From Fratercula arctica (taxonomy: Eukaryota > Chordata > Aves > Charadriiformes > Alcidae), in contig CANTUZ010000004.1 in the NCBI GenBank assembly GCA_947846985.1, positions 8,856,927 to 8,920,926 on the forward strand: a DNA stretch of 64,000 nucleotides. The letters are read 5' to 3'. Below, in pieces: positions 40,801 through 55,800 of the stretch. Positions within the stretch are counted from its first letter, which is position 1. The number at the start of each line of letters is the position of its first letter. The position numbers were made by a program, and so were the translations under genes. The notes beneath the pieces are model-generated. The model was not told the DNA's origin. It worked only from the letters and a program-made list of their open reading frames with translations, and did no database searches.

Positions 40801-43800
40801 CAGTTTGGGGGTGTGTGTTTTGTCTTTGTTTTAAAAAGCAGATCTGTAGGAGAGGAAAAAAACCTGCTGGTAAATGGTGTGGCAAAGGTCACAGGCCCAT
40901 CAGGGTTCACTGAATTCACGTCCTGTGTGATGTGCAGGTTGTATATTGCAGTATTAATACAATTTATAGTGGAACGTGGAGTATACATTAGTTTACGCTT
41001 CTAACGTTTACGGTATATTCCAGGAAGCAGATAGAGAGGGTTTTCAGAGTCAGTGGGGCAGGAGGGTGGGGTTCCCAGTGTGAAGCTGCGATAAGGAAGA
41101 TTAGTCACTGGATGTGAAAGAGATAAGGGTTGAGGAGGTGATGTTATCCCTGTATGAAATAATAATCCACTAGTGATTTCAGTCATGGTCAATGTTTCCA
41201 GCTTGTCTTGCAATAAGAAGCTTCAAGGAAAGGTTGTGACCACTTCTCTATGTGGAAAATACGCATTGGGAGAACAGAACCAGGGTTTAATAGAAGTTAA
41301 GAGGTGGTTTCCTCTGTCTCAATTCTAATCTCCAAGAAAAGTTGCCTGATACTACTGGGTTTTTTTTCCCCTAAATTCCCAATGCAAAAAGTAGAACATA
41401 ATTGAGATGGGTAGGGAAAAATTGCAAATAAGAAAATCAGATTCATATACAGAAGGGTAATTGCGGATGTATTAAAAGGTGTAGTAAGTTTAAATAGACT
41501 TTTTTTTTTTTCCATGTAGGTTACTGATCCTAGATCATTAGGCCCAATAATGTTGCCATATATGAAAAAGAGAGTAATTACTAATTTGTTTATTCCTGGC
41601 AGATAGTACTGTTAGAAGTATATTGGAATCTTGCTCAGGAGATCAGGTGGGAGCATTATTATAAAGTTTAGGTCCTGACTCGGGATGGTTCTGAAAACAT
41701 AAGAGTGTCAGCTTTGTTGCAAATACTCGTATTTATCATAAACATACCCATTGTGGAATTTGGGCATTAAAATTTATTAGTCTTAATGTGGTTTTTATAG
41801 TCATTTTTGCTTTTCACCTTTCCTTACTTTTTTTTTCCCACTGCTTTGGCTTGATTCTGAGCAACATGGCTAAATTTTATTTGGCATTTGAGTAATTGCT
41901 TATAGAAGGAAATTGCTAGGAATTTGTGAATAAGTAATTGCTTCTTTTTTTTTTTTTAATGCTTGTATAATGATAGATTTCGTAAATTATTTCTGTCTTA
42001 TAGCATCTAATAGGATAACATTTTTACTGTGTTTCAGGGGCTCATTTTCTCTGCTACTTCTTAGGTTCATATACCAGCATTTTGACATAGTCTTGACCTT
42101 ATAGCTGAGCAAATGCTTAAATACTGTGTTATACAGTATCGTGCACCACCTGGTTTTCAAGATTATTTCAACTCATTAGGAATGAGAGTTTTTCGATGTC
42201 GTGTACTGTTAGTTACTTTATGGAAATGTTCATTGACTTTGATACCAAGACCTCAAAAAAACTTTGGTGTAGTATGATAGATAGTTAAACAGAGTTGTTA
42301 GAGTATACCTTCCTTCCTCTTTTAAAATGCAGTCTTATTCTTCACCTGAAAATATTTTTCTTCCTTTTCAGAACTACAAAATTCCGCTAAAATTATAAAA
42401 GCAGCGAAACCCAGGACGAGGAAATGCAGCAAGGTTTGTATTTGTGAGGACATTTAGCTCTGAGTTACTAGGCCGATTGTGTTAGAAGTCCCAGTTAATC
42501 TAATCTAACCTGTTGATCTAAACTGGCATTTAGCTCAGCTGATAATATGGTAGGAAAATGAAATGATTTCAAAGGAATATTTCTGGCTGTAAATACTCAA
42601 TATGGTAAATAGCTGATATTACTAAAACAAAAAGACAGCGAGGTATTTTGAAGTTGCAGCCAGAAGTGTCGTGTTTTGCCTTGGGTAATGGTTAATTTTG
42701 AAGACAGAGAAAAGTAAAAAAGGGAAATTTAAAATTAAAAGGGATGCTAAAGTGGTGTATGTATGAAGGATAAGGAAAGACACTTTTGTTTAAAAAAGCA
42801 GTGGGATTATATGAAAATGTGAAGGGGCTGCAAAGAAACAACATCACTTGAGCACAAGTGATGCTAGATGGGTTTGGAAAGTCCTTTTTCCTTTACATGC
42901 TGTTATAAAATTATCACTATGACGACATGAGACACTGAATCCTTTTATTGAAAAATTAAGTTTCTAAAATTTTGTACAGCCACCTGTTTTTAGGTTAGGT
43001 AATACCTGTCCTAAAAGGTCTTCCAAAAGCTAAAAGACTTTTAAGCAGTAGATACCTTTAAATCACATAGGAAGCTATGTGTAAGACAACATTTAATCTG
43101 ACAATTTTTAGGTGTGTTTAAAAGTCATAAGCCCTCTTGGTTGTTTTTTTTTTTTTTTATAATAGAATGTAGAAAATTTTACTTGCCTGCTGTCTTTTTT
43201 TGGCTTCTTCATGAAGGCATTCTTTAGACATTTATACTAATTGCAAGCTAAGATGTACTGGACTTTGGTTTGCATGTAACTGCAATGAATAATTGTTTCT
43301 ACAATTCAAAAGTTGTGTGTTTGTTTTCTGTTGTATTTCTCAGTTTTTAAAAATTGCTACTTTTAACAGTTCTGCTCAAAGCAGTAGTCTGGCCACCTGA
43401 GTCACAACTGACATCTTCTGTGTATTAAAAAGGACTAAATCTAGCAAGTAGTATAAACTGTTTGCCATCTTTGCAGGCTGGCGATTTTGGTGATATCACA
43501 AACTGGCCAACACCAAGTGAAATAGCAAACAATGAAGTAAGTATCCTTTGTCATCTTCAGTATTTTTTAAAAAAAAAAAAACATATTGACTTCTCTGCTT
43601 AATACTGTTCCCCCCAGAATGTGCTTTGGGTGTTGTACGGTTTCAGCAGAATTTTTGTCAGAAATAATTCAGGTTACTGGTCCGTACTTAACTGTCTGCA
43701 CTGGTACTGGAATTTCAGAACCCTTCACAAGCCCACACACGTACACTCCATTTATCGTTAGTGGTGTGCCACGGACATGCAGGTAAAAATGTGCCATATT

Positions 43801-46800
43801 TACTGCACCGTTTAAAAAGTTGTATTTCCCTTTTCTACTCATTGGGAAGTTAATGCAAACATGAGAAGGCCTTTGGGGTTGTGAACTTGCTGCCCTCCCT
43901 CAGAATGCTCTGTGCAGGCCGTCTTTGGACAACTTAGTTATCCTTGCCCTATTCCTCTGATATATTTTACCCTTGCTGGATCTTAAGTTAACATCTATTC
44001 CATCAAATTATCTTCCTTTCACTTTATCTCAAGTGATAAGTGCATAATGTATCTTACACCTCTTTTATGCTATTGAAAAGAAGAACAGAGCACAGATTAC
44101 TGCAAGCTATGAGGTGCCGTTTCACTTTTTGCGTTAGTTCTGCAGCACCCCTGTGATGCTTTTACTGTTTTCTTGGTGAGGGGAACCAGAAGATGTGGGT
44201 TCAGCAACGGTCATTGTATAATTGAAAGTGTCCAAATGAAAACTGAAAAAGACTATTAAGGTAGTTTGGCATTAATCATTTGTGCTGTGGGGGCTCAGTT
44301 TCTAACACCCTCCCTTTTCCTTCAACTGATTGTCATAACTTTGTTGTTTGTGTCATCAACAAAACATTTTCAGGCGTCTAGACAGGCTTTTAGCATTGCA
44401 GGTCACAAGTGTAGATGTCTGTAGATTTGACACAGCATTATGTTTACTGCTAGGTAGGATTTGCCTCCTAGTAGCTTGTGATACAAGATCTCAAAGAAAA
44501 ATTTGAGATTAATAGAAGAATCTTTAAAACCTGAATAGATTATATGCCAATAAATTAATGCTCGTTCAGTTGCTCATGCACCAGTTAGAATACTTTAGTG
44601 TGTGTGTACATCCCATTGTGGTTTAGGATTTATACAAGACCCTTGATTTGACTTTTTTTTTTTTTTTAAGTATTTCTAAGCTTCTGTCAGTTGCTGAGAT
44701 GTGAAGGGAAGAGACCACTGCTTCAGAAGTGGTGATATATTTAAAGATACCACGAAGGATAAATGACTTGCATCCTAAAGCTGCTGATTTATCTGGTGGC
44801 ATTAAAGGTGTCACCTCTCAGCTGTGCATCAAACTCCTGTGCATCAAACTCCACAAGATTAGAATTAATTTTATACCTCAGGTGCACAGCCTCTTTCTTT
44901 GCTATGGACTAATAACTCAAAAATGCTGTTCTTGAAGATTGTGGGGTCAGCTCCACTATACAGTACTTTTTGTTTGTAACTCTTCAGAGACTACTGTTGT
45001 AACCCATGAGATGCAGTGCAGAGAAACTCTGTAACTGTGTCCAAAAAATAATTATGTTTTCTATTATGTTCTGATGCTCAGAAGAGGAGAGGCTCTGCTG
45101 AGCTGAGCTCTGAGAGATTGAATAGCATTGAAACGATTAAATGTTATATCCTTATATATATTTGCAAATGCTAATGTAGATTTGTGACTAAATCTAGAAT
45201 GTGCTTATTTTAGCTCTTTTTCTTTTTTTTGGAAGCACCGATTTTAGTGACTTAAGAAAATATGCACCCTTATCTTTTGCATTCTCTTTAGTACTTCAGG
45301 TTTTTGTCATCTACTTGGTTATTATGTCAAATTTTGATGTGATTAATGATGTCTGTACAGTACTAATCAGAGTGGCTGAGAGATACATATGTAGTTTTTC
45401 ATAAGAATATACACATTTCATGCTTTCTGTCTGAAATAGTCTGTTTTAAGAGTATTTTTTAATAGATTTTTTGTTTTACCAGGTGGTCTAGATTGTATTG
45501 CATAGATGTTAATTAACCTTTTGCTGACTTAAATAGGTGAGAGTTTTAGTATACAAATTCATGTAGTGTCTGCTAAACCAAATAACATTTGTTTTTAATC
45601 TCAATTGAGTTGTCTAAGGGAAGGCTTTGCGTTCAAATTAATTATGGCACAGTACTGCAGTATCTGCTGTATGTGCTCCAGCAGGTTCAAAGTGAACTCC
45701 ACAACGTAGGAGTATTCTTTCTGTTTGGCAGGAATATCTGCGAAGCTTAATTTTGCAGGTAGATGATATATCCAATCATAGAATGGGTTGGGTTGGAAGG
45801 GACCTTTAAAGGTCATCTAGTCCAACCCCCCTGTAATGAGCAGGGACATCTTCAACTAGACCAGGTTGCTCAGAGCCTCGTCCAACCTGACCTTGACTGT
45901 TTCCAGCGATGGGGCATCTACCACCTCTCTGGGCAACCTGTGCCAGTGTTTCACCACCCTCATTGTGAAAAATTTCTTCGTTAGATCTAGTCTGAATCTA
46001 CCCTCTTCCAGCTTAAAGCTGTTACCCCTTGTCCTATCGCTAAGGCCCTGCTAAAAAGTCTGTCCCTGTCTTTCCTGTAGGCCTCCTTTAAGTACTGAAA
46101 GGCTGCAATCAGGTCTCCCCAGTGCCTTCTCTTCTCCAGGCTGTACAACCCCAACTCTCTCAGCCTGTCTTCATAGGAGAGGTGCTCCAACCCTCTGATA
46201 ATTTTTGTGGCCCTCGCCTGGACCTGCTCCAACAGGTCCATGTCCTTCTTATGTTGGGGGTCCCAGAGCTGGACGCAGTACTCCAGATGGGGTCTCACCA
46301 GAATGGAGTAGAGGGGCAGAATTACCTCCCTCAACCCGCTGGCCACGCTTCCTTTGATGCAGCCCAGGATGTGGTTGGTTTTCTGGGCTGCGAGCGCATG
46401 TTGCCATCTCGTGTCAAGCTTTTCATCCACCAGTACCCTCAACTCCTTTTCCACAGGGCTGCTCTCAATCCCTTCATCCCCCAGCCTGTATTGATACCAG
46501 GGAAAAATGAAACTTTCCACTATTTGGTAAAATGCTGTTCAATTTACCTTCTTTGAAACGTTATTCTGTGGGATTTCCAAGAAGTGATGATCTGCAGGAT
46601 GCTAGTGCTACTCAAAGGCACACAGTTCCCAGTAAATGCCATATTCTGATGTGGGAAAACATAAATCTGTAATCATACACCTCCACATTCTCTGATCTTT
46701 GGTTCATGTTCTGATTTAGCGGAACAGAATTGTCAGAGTTAAGACCCATGGCCCCTTATAGTTTACATGAACATTTGTCATGCTGTTGAGATTGCACAGG

Positions 46801-49800
46801 GTCATGGGAATTTCTGATTTACCGTTGGGTATTCTGTAAGCACGGCTTTTTAAAGATAATCAGTCTGAACAGTAGGTACTGGTGAGTAATATTTCTTTCT
46901 TTCCCATAAACCAAATTTCAATTCTGAGGCATTGAAACCTGATTGTGCAGTCCACCGTTCTACGTCTTCGGTTAAAAACCAAACGAACAAAACCTTTCTC
47001 TTTATAGTCTTGCCAAGTTAGTAGAAAATAGAATGATTTAAAATGAGACTTTACAAAACAGCACAGCTGTTAAAACTCACCCTACTGAAAAGGTTGAGAA
47101 CAAGTAATACTGAAGGAATTTTAATAGGTAAAGGGAATTTATACCTTTTGCTATCAGCAGCTGTACTGTCAGAAATAATTACCAGTATCTCTTGCAGTGT
47201 AAGACTGTAAGTCACAATAAGAAGCCAACAAATAGAAGAGAAAAGGAGGAGAAATCTGATCAAAAAAGCAATAATGGAATCAAGGACAACCCAGAGGCAA
47301 AGCCAGATGGTCCAGGAGATAATATTAGTGAAGATGAAGCTCAAACTAATAACCAAAGGAAAAAAGGTCAGTCTGGGCACTATGTATAATACAGTAAGTC
47401 ACCATTGATACAGTTACATTAATTCCAGTTGAATGACTTGATGAAACTGTTTGTTTTGCATTTTCTAGATGATAACAGGATATATTGCTTTCTGCTAGAA
47501 GTTTAAAATGGGCTTTCTATCTCAGGTTTTGGAGTGTTCTGTTTAGTCAAATAGGAATTCTGGGGATAAAGCAGTTCGTGTCCTACTGACGGTCCAGGGA
47601 GCTCTGTCAGTTTCTGGAAAATTTTGGCATGGCTGTACAAACCATTACTGTCTCTCACATGTTTATTTCACTAACCTGATAGTGCTATGTGAATTTAACT
47701 TCATATATGTGTGTGTGTGTTACTATACATACTAACATTTTAATTTTTGAGTAGGCTGGAGAAACAGCTGAGGGAGTTTTAAGATACTGCTGACATCAGC
47801 TCGGTTTTTTTCTTGCTTCCCTGATGATATTTCTTCGGATCCTAACGACCTTTGTTTGGTTAATCTTCCTATGTATATGTTAAAAATCCAAATCCTTTAT
47901 TGCTTTTGATTTTTTTTCAGTCTAAGTGGAAATTTAAAGCAAAGCATTCCAAAGGTACAGCCTGTTCCCCTGCTCCCCCCCAGTGTGGATAATGCATTTT
48001 ATATATTTGCTTGTATTTCTTGTCTACAAAGGTACGAAGCCCACAATACCAATCAAGTATAGAACAGCAAATATTATCATTAAATAAATGGTTAGTGGGT
48101 ATTTTAGGCCGGCCTACAACAAAATACAGCTTTGCTAATCATTTTTGATGTACATGAATGAACTTGCTCTGAATATCTCAAGGTAAAAATACAGTACCAC
48201 AGCTAAATTCTCAGGAAAATTTTTATGGTTTGTGTCTGAAGTCTTTATTTCAGTGGTTAACTTGACGTGTTATTTTTTACCTTTAAGTTTCCTCTGCAAG
48301 TTGTGAAATTACATAGTAATGACTTCACTGTATTTATTTAACTCTTACGTAGCTATAAATTCCTGGTAATGGAGCATACATCTAAAAATTCATTAAATGA
48401 AAAAGTTTACCTTCATTTCCTATATTTAAAACTTAGATAAGGTTGCCTTACAGTTTGAGAAATTCCTTTTTACATTTATTATTGTTTAGTCATTCATCAT
48501 ATCTTAAAATTTCAACGTTAAGCTTCTCCCAGTATTTAAACCTTGAAATTAAGTGTTACTAGTTCTACAAGAATAATTCTGTAGAATCTTTTTCAGGAGC
48601 TGAAACCCCAAGTAGTACTGTAATTAAGAGTAATATATTAACTTTTCAAGGTAACAAGCAGAAATGGGTGCCACTTCACTTGGATGATGTAAGGTCGGAC
48701 AGTCAAGAAAGACCAGGATCTCGAACTAGCTCGAGATTTCTGCTGGAAACAAACAAGCTAATACCTCATAACAACAGACGGAATGAGACAAGAAGTAAGT
48801 AGTTTTCAATCTCTGGGTCTCTCTATTTGTGGCAAATAAAGTATAATACCACTTGAGCAGGCATTAGATTGGCAGTTTATGTTGGAAACTTGATTTTGCC
48901 GGTACTAAGTAAAACCTAACATTAATATTTGCCAATAACAGCAAAAAAAAAAAAAATGGCACCGTAGTTTGACAAATTTTAAATTGGAAAGTTTGTTTAA
49001 AAGCTTACTATCAGATTTTTTTTTTTAACCTCTTCACAAATTGACCAGAATTGTGATGTCTCAATCACTGACTGTGGTGAGTGACTGAGTTTGGAAACAG
49101 TCTATCTTTACAGCATGTGCTGGTCCTCTGAATCAGAGCAGCATATATTTTTCTCTTCAGGGCTCCGTACACAGTCTTGGGCCACAGCTTTACGATGCAG
49201 AAAGTTTGGAAATATTCTCATAAGGTGGTTCCTTTGTTCTGCTTGGCTGCTATTCCCGCAGCTGCTTGCTAGCAGAGCAATTGCTTGTGGACCTACACTT
49301 TGAACTCTGCTTTGGCAATTCTACTGATGTTGTTTTTTTCCTTTAAGTTGGACCAATGCCCTCAGTTCCCTGACCTATTTCTCAGCACAGCCATGCAAAA
49401 AGTTGTACTAGCATAATAGAGGGAGAAATGCACCGCAGCTGGTACTGCTTCTGGTTGTCGGGTGTTCTGAATACAGCTTGTCAGATGGCAGAAATCTTAG
49501 GCTGAGAGTAACTCCTGGGTTTATGTATTTGCATTTAAGTTTTAAAATCGCAATGTACATTAACAATTTAAATGTTTGGTCATTATAATAAGTGCTGGAC
49601 GCTACTGAGATGGGATTTGTTTATGAAGTCATTTTAGGAACGTGGATGTAAGGGTTTGATCTGGATGCCTGAGGGATGGGCAGGGGGAAGATTTTTACTA
49701 CTGTATCGCTTTCTTCAGCAATTATTTCTCAGGATGGTCAAATGACCAGAAACTTGTAGCATGAACTTTACTTCAAGACTCTCATGATTCAAGACCAGTT

Positions 49801-52800
49801 TCAATATGAGAGAACATAAAACGTGTCTTGCTCTTCAGGAACAGTGGCTGTTTAAATTAAACACTTTTTTTAGGCTTAAATAAAACGCTAACTCATTAAG
49901 ATGTGATGTGGGACTTTTGCATGTGTCTAAGCCACATGTACTCTCAGAGTGCAAAAATGACACTGATTCGGGGAAATAGTTCCAATAATGCCTATGCATT
50001 TGGGATTTCTAAGGTTGAGGGTAGCAGGTGTGAAGGCTAAAGTCCAAATTCCCAGTGAGACACACACATACAGATTACGATATTCATAAATTCAGAGTCT
50101 TATTTGACAGAAAATAAAGTACAGGAACTTGAATGTATGAGCATGCATATTTTGTTGAAGGGTTCACTTTAAATAGTTGCTAGTAAAACAAGAACAAAGA
50201 ATCATATCTTTAGTCGGTCCTTTGTTAAATTTAGCAACTCTCAATTCGATCAAGTAGGGGCTGTATCCCCAGGCATTCATCTGACAAAGAGGTCCCCTGG
50301 TATCTGCAAGACTTAAGGAAACTTTAAGCAAAGGTGACTGACTGAAGACTGAAGTCTCTGAGAGTGTTAGGAAAAGAGAAAGAAATGGTATGAGAGAGGG
50401 CTTCATGAATAAAGTGAGAATTACATCTGTTCTTAAGTTTTGTGGTGAGTGGAGCCAAAGTTCCCTGGGGTCTGGTTTGGACCTGCTTGCTTTCCTTTCT
50501 TCTTCTGCTTCTCCCTTGCTCTCTTTTGCTATGTGCAGACCACATATTTATATGAAAACCTTACATAGATTCTTACAGGCTTGTCTTAGATTTGCATTTG
50601 TTACCAAAAAGGGGTCCTTAACTTCAAAGCTCAGTCTGGGGTGAGACCAGCAGAGGATAAACGATTGCTGTTACACGGCAGTCAGGGCAGTGGCTGATGG
50701 CTGCTTCTGGGAACAAAAGGGTGGCTCCAGAGAGCCATTGCTGTGGAAATCCCACCCCAAGCAGGATCAAGAGCTAACAATAGCTCTTCCTAGCGCTCTC
50801 TAGGTACTGGAATTTGCCCAGAGGAGGAGACTGTATTATCATGCCTGGAAGGAGAATTGCATGATCGTTCCTTCCCCTCCCAAGCTGACTGTAGGTATTG
50901 TGATCCCGGAGCTGGCACCAGTGTGTCGGGTTGCTTCAGAAGCATTTGAGATTGAATGCCAGTCAAGCCCCTTCACTCTTCTTTATTGCTAACAGCTTCT
51001 GCGCCACTTGGGCATGGCCAGGCAAACCTTACCGTTTCACCCTTGCAGCTTCACATCTGAACTTCTGCTTCAGACAGTGTGACTGAACCGGTGGATTGCC
51101 TGGGTGCAAGCCAGGAACTCTGTTACAAGGGACTTTTTGTCACTGTGATATTTAATTATGATTGCAAGGATTATGCTTTTTTCTCTTAAAGATTGGCGGC
51201 GTGATAGAGAAAAGAGAGATGACCATGACGAAGTGTGCAGCGTGAGAAGTGAGGGTGGCAGTGTTCGAGGATTGTCCAGAGGCAGAGGAAGAGGTAGAGG
51301 CAGAGGAAGAGGACGAGGCAGAGGAAACCCTAGAAGTATGCAAAGAAGTAGATGCTTAGCAAAAAATTTAAAAACTATGTTTATAATGTTATTGTTTGCA
51401 CATCAAGTAAGACTTGTCTCAAAAAACATATCCTGTAACTTAATATAATTAAGTAGCTTAAGTCTTTTTAAAATCAGATGCTGAAAACCAACAGTAAAAT
51501 AGAAGTGTGCATCATGCCTTAAAATACTTGTGTGCTGGACTTAATATTTTTTCATCATCTTTCTTTTATCTTCTCCTTTATTTTGAAGTGAACTTCGAAT
51601 ATTCGGTTGGTTATCAAGAACTGTATGGTGAAGGAACTGACCAACTATTTCAACCTGAGTTTAATGCTGGTGTGATGTATTACTATGGTGATGGGACAGG
51701 AATGCAGATGTATTCCGTGGATGAAGCACTTCTCAAAGAATATATAAGACATCAAATGTAAGTAGACTGTTTAATGTACAAATATTTTTAGACACCTAGT
51801 TAAGATAAAATATTTCGATCAGCGTTTAATCCTGATTATCCATATAAAGATGGAGATTAAGGCATTTCAGTTTAACTTTTTGATTTGACCATTACCAGCG
51901 CCAGTTGGAATTTACTCACTAGGGGGGTGGAAAAACTTGAGTGATGGGGAGGAATTTTAAGGAAGCGGTGCTGCATCTTGTGCTGTAGTCTGGCTCTAAC
52001 TCGTATACCTGCTTTATTTATGGTACATAGCCCTCTTTTTATGTTGTCACGTAATTGAGATATGGATGTCTCTGAGCTTGTGCTTTTGAGTACTGTTGGT
52101 CTGTTTGCCTATAAAGCTCTTCTTGGGTGGTGTAGCTAGACGTTTCCCTTATTTGCTCTCAATTTCACTTTGAGAAGTCTTGTTAGTTTTATGTTTTCAG
52201 AGTGTTTCATCTGAAACATTTAACTGAAAGAGAGTAGTTTTGCAATGATACTTGATTTTTCAATAATCTGAAATGTTTACTTTCTCGTGTACACCATTAG
52301 GCAATGAGAAACCATCTGGAAGACTGATTATCACCAGGAGACAAGTCAAAAAGGGCCTGGAAACCACTAGTTCATTTTAAAGAGACAGTTTCCACCACTG
52401 GCAGTTATTTCATCTTCTGTACTTGCAACGGCATTTCTCTGCAATGCCTTTGTGGTGGTTTTTGATTGCCCTTGTATTCCATAAAGCAACTTGCTTATTT
52501 TATTCTTGCTTCTTTTGTTACAGTTGACGCAAAAAGGAAGAAAAAAGCCTCTTTAAGGGCAGAAAGTATCTGGCATGTGGCTATCAACTTCAAAACTTCT
52601 ATTGCAGTCTTTTTTGTTACTCTTGCTGCCAGGCCCCTATGAGACCTGACAGTGGACATGTACCCCCATGTCAGGATAATCGGCCTGCACTGTCCTCAGA
52701 CAAGTGAGGGAGGAGCACAGACACTCCACTGTTGGCCAGATTTCTGGGCAAGCAGTGTAGAATCCAGACCTTCTAAGGTAGGACATGATGATGTCCCCAT

Positions 52801-55800
52801 CTGCTGAGAAAAATGTCAGTTACAGCATTGGTCACATCTGACTTCTGGTTATATTTGTATTTTATTTTAGCGACAAGAGGTTGCAGGTGTCAATAGAAGA
52901 CACGGCATGGCTGGCTAACCAGAGCCATTGGTTGCTTGTCTGATATGAACTCCTAAGGCAGTTTGATTATGGAGTTTGCTTCCGTGAGAGAAAGGGAGGT
53001 TCTTGAGCAGGTTTAGAACATAACTTCACTATTTTTATGCTCCTTAAACAAACAAACAAAAGGTGTTTTTTTTTTTTAATCCATTCACTTCTTTTATCAC
53101 ATTAAAAATGATGGGAAACAAATTTTATTCATCAATTGACAATTATTAGCTTCTAATTGGTTTTGTCTGCCTTTCATAAATAAGTTATAAAATATTAAAG
53201 TGACTATGCCAAAGAAAGAAGTATATACAGAATAAGGCTAGACAGGACTGTTAGGTCTCAGAGTTCCTTATGGAGTGCAGGATAAGTCAGGATATATTAG
53301 AGAATGAGATTGGTTTGAATCCTAGTGAACTGGTGAATTTTCAAACAGTTTACCTGCTTAATAGGGAAAAATCTTCGAGACTGTGTCCAACAGAGTTGAT
53401 GTGTAATTACAGTAAGAAATACACTGCTATCAAGCAGTTTATGCTTGTCCCAAGAAGCAGATTGATGTACAAGAGAAATATTTGTATTACATACAAAAAT
53501 ATCTTTAGCGTTTTTAATTACAGGCTGAAGTTGTTAGCCTGAAAATTTTCAACGCTTAGCAACTCCTCAGTCTGCAACATGCAGTAGAACTCTGAAGTCC
53601 TCTTTCTTTAAGAAATAAATAAATAAAAGTCCAGACATGCATCCAAGTCTGCATCAATTCAAGAATAAGCAAAAGGACTCTGAGGAAAATGAAAAAGAAA
53701 AGAAAAGCTGAAGGGGATGTATGTGTTTAGGTTTGTCCCTCTACTTGGAGCAAACTTGTGCGTTGTCTTCATTTATCATTAATGGTCTTTCACATTCCTT
53801 TTTCTAGAGTGATGGACATCAAGTGAGGCAGTTTGAGTCAAGTTCAGTCATTGTCCATTTCTGCTTGTGGAATTTTTAACTAGGTGAATCGTTACAAGAT
53901 TTTACCTTTACTGTATGACTGTAAAGGTAACATTAGTAAAATGCTGATATATGGCTTTTGTGCTTACTTATCTTCTAGATTGGGAGGGGAAAAGAAATGT
54001 AGCAGTTCAGAACAGTAAATAGGATATTCTTGAAAGAAACCTTCTTTTTGTGCGCAGTTGCTTCACTGATCAGTTTACTTCGCTCTGAGTAAGAGCTTAA
54101 TTCTCCGAAAGTCTTATTCTCTTCTCTTTGTTTGCTCTGATTTAATGGCAATGTTTTCATTTGTCGTATGTCGTCTTGTCCCACTTTGAGACTTTATATT
54201 CATTCTGTCTTGGAGCTGAGTGTTTCATGTAGAGAGCTTTTGCTTCGAATTTCTTTAGCTACTAAAAATTAGAGAAAGAAATGGTACCAAGCTTCTCCTT
54301 GGGTCAATGATGGCATTAGAGTCCTCTCCTCTTGGTAACTTTGGCCTTGATCCCAACTTCAGTGGAGACATGTAGTATTTTATATTTTGTGGAAATTAGA
54401 ATTAACTTTATTTACATTTGCATGTGTGGGGTTTTTTTCTCAGCTTTTTAATGCTCTGTTGTTTTATTTTTGCACTACCTCTGTCTTTGTGTCATAGAAT
54501 TTTAATTGCTCTCCATTACATATATCACTACCTACGTTTTCCTGAACCTGATGAGGAGTAGTATTCCTTGGATATAATACGCAAAATCATGGTATGATGT
54601 GTAAACTCTGTGAAAGGCGAAGATTCTAGTCGTTGCTATTAAATTGGGGTTTTTTTCCATTCTTTTATCATAGGATGTGTTCTCGTTCCCTTGCTTTGTG
54701 TGACAGATCGTGATTTGAATTCCTTACTTGTTCTCTTCAATAAGTATGAAACGCCTTGACATCCTGATCATTTCATAAAACAGCTTCATTGTTTAAGAAG
54801 ATTTGTCTTTCTGCTATTTCTTTGTCCCTTGTCTCTCTTGTTCTGTGGTATTGTCAGATTCCCGAAATGGTCCTTGTCCCTCTTCTCTTTACCCACTAAA
54901 CATCATCTCTTCTTTTAGACCTTACCTTTCTCCATGAACTGTTGTGCCTTTTGGTACAGTTTCATGACAAATACAACATCATTATTTTTGTTTTTTTCAT
55001 CTTCACACAAGCATGCTTGAAGTAATGATTCAGAGTACATATATGTGCCTCCACACTCAGACAGGATACTTAAACCTTCTAATGTACTGGAAACTGGGAA
55101 AAAAGATACAGTTCAGGATGAAGGTGCACTGGTACTGCTGTGTGGGAAATAACTTATGCCCTGACTGTAAGCAGTAGTTGTCCTTCATCTGTATGGAGGC
55201 TAAGAGAATGTTGTTTGCTTCTGGTCATGTAAGTAATAAGGGAGGGGATGGGTGAAAGAAAAATTGAGCATAGTTTTTCCTTATGCAGTTCATATATGCA
55301 AATGTAACAAGGCTTTGATTTATACCCCTACCTGCTGTACTGCATCATAAGTCCTTAACATGTCGAGCGTGCACACTGTTTTGTAAGCCTTGCTTATAAT
55401 GATACACCTGTCAAAAGAACAATTTTGTTGATGACAAAGTATGCTCTGTATTTAATGGAAGACTTTAACAAGGAATCTCTACGTTGCTATTTTAGGATTT
55501 TCTTTAACCTACAGTAGGCTCATGTTTGTATGTTTCTTTCTGCAGTGAGTATTATTTCAGCACAGAAAACTTGGAAAGAGACTTTTTTCTGAGGAGAAAG
55601 ATGGACCAACAAGGATTTCTGCCTGTTTCATTGATTGCTAGCTTCCGTCGCATGCAAGCTCTGACTACGAATGCTGCACTCATTTTGGAGGTAAAATAAT
55701 TCAGAAGTACATTTGTAGAAAGTTGCTTGGTTAATTTTGTACTGCCATTTAAAGTCAGTGCTGTAAAGTTAAGAAAGATTTCTGTTTGCAAAGACAAGGT

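Noticed and set aside
45987..46556. ORFs on both strands in LARP1B intron 3
   Set aside because: Minus frame is the CR1 RT remnant; the plus frame is its shadow.
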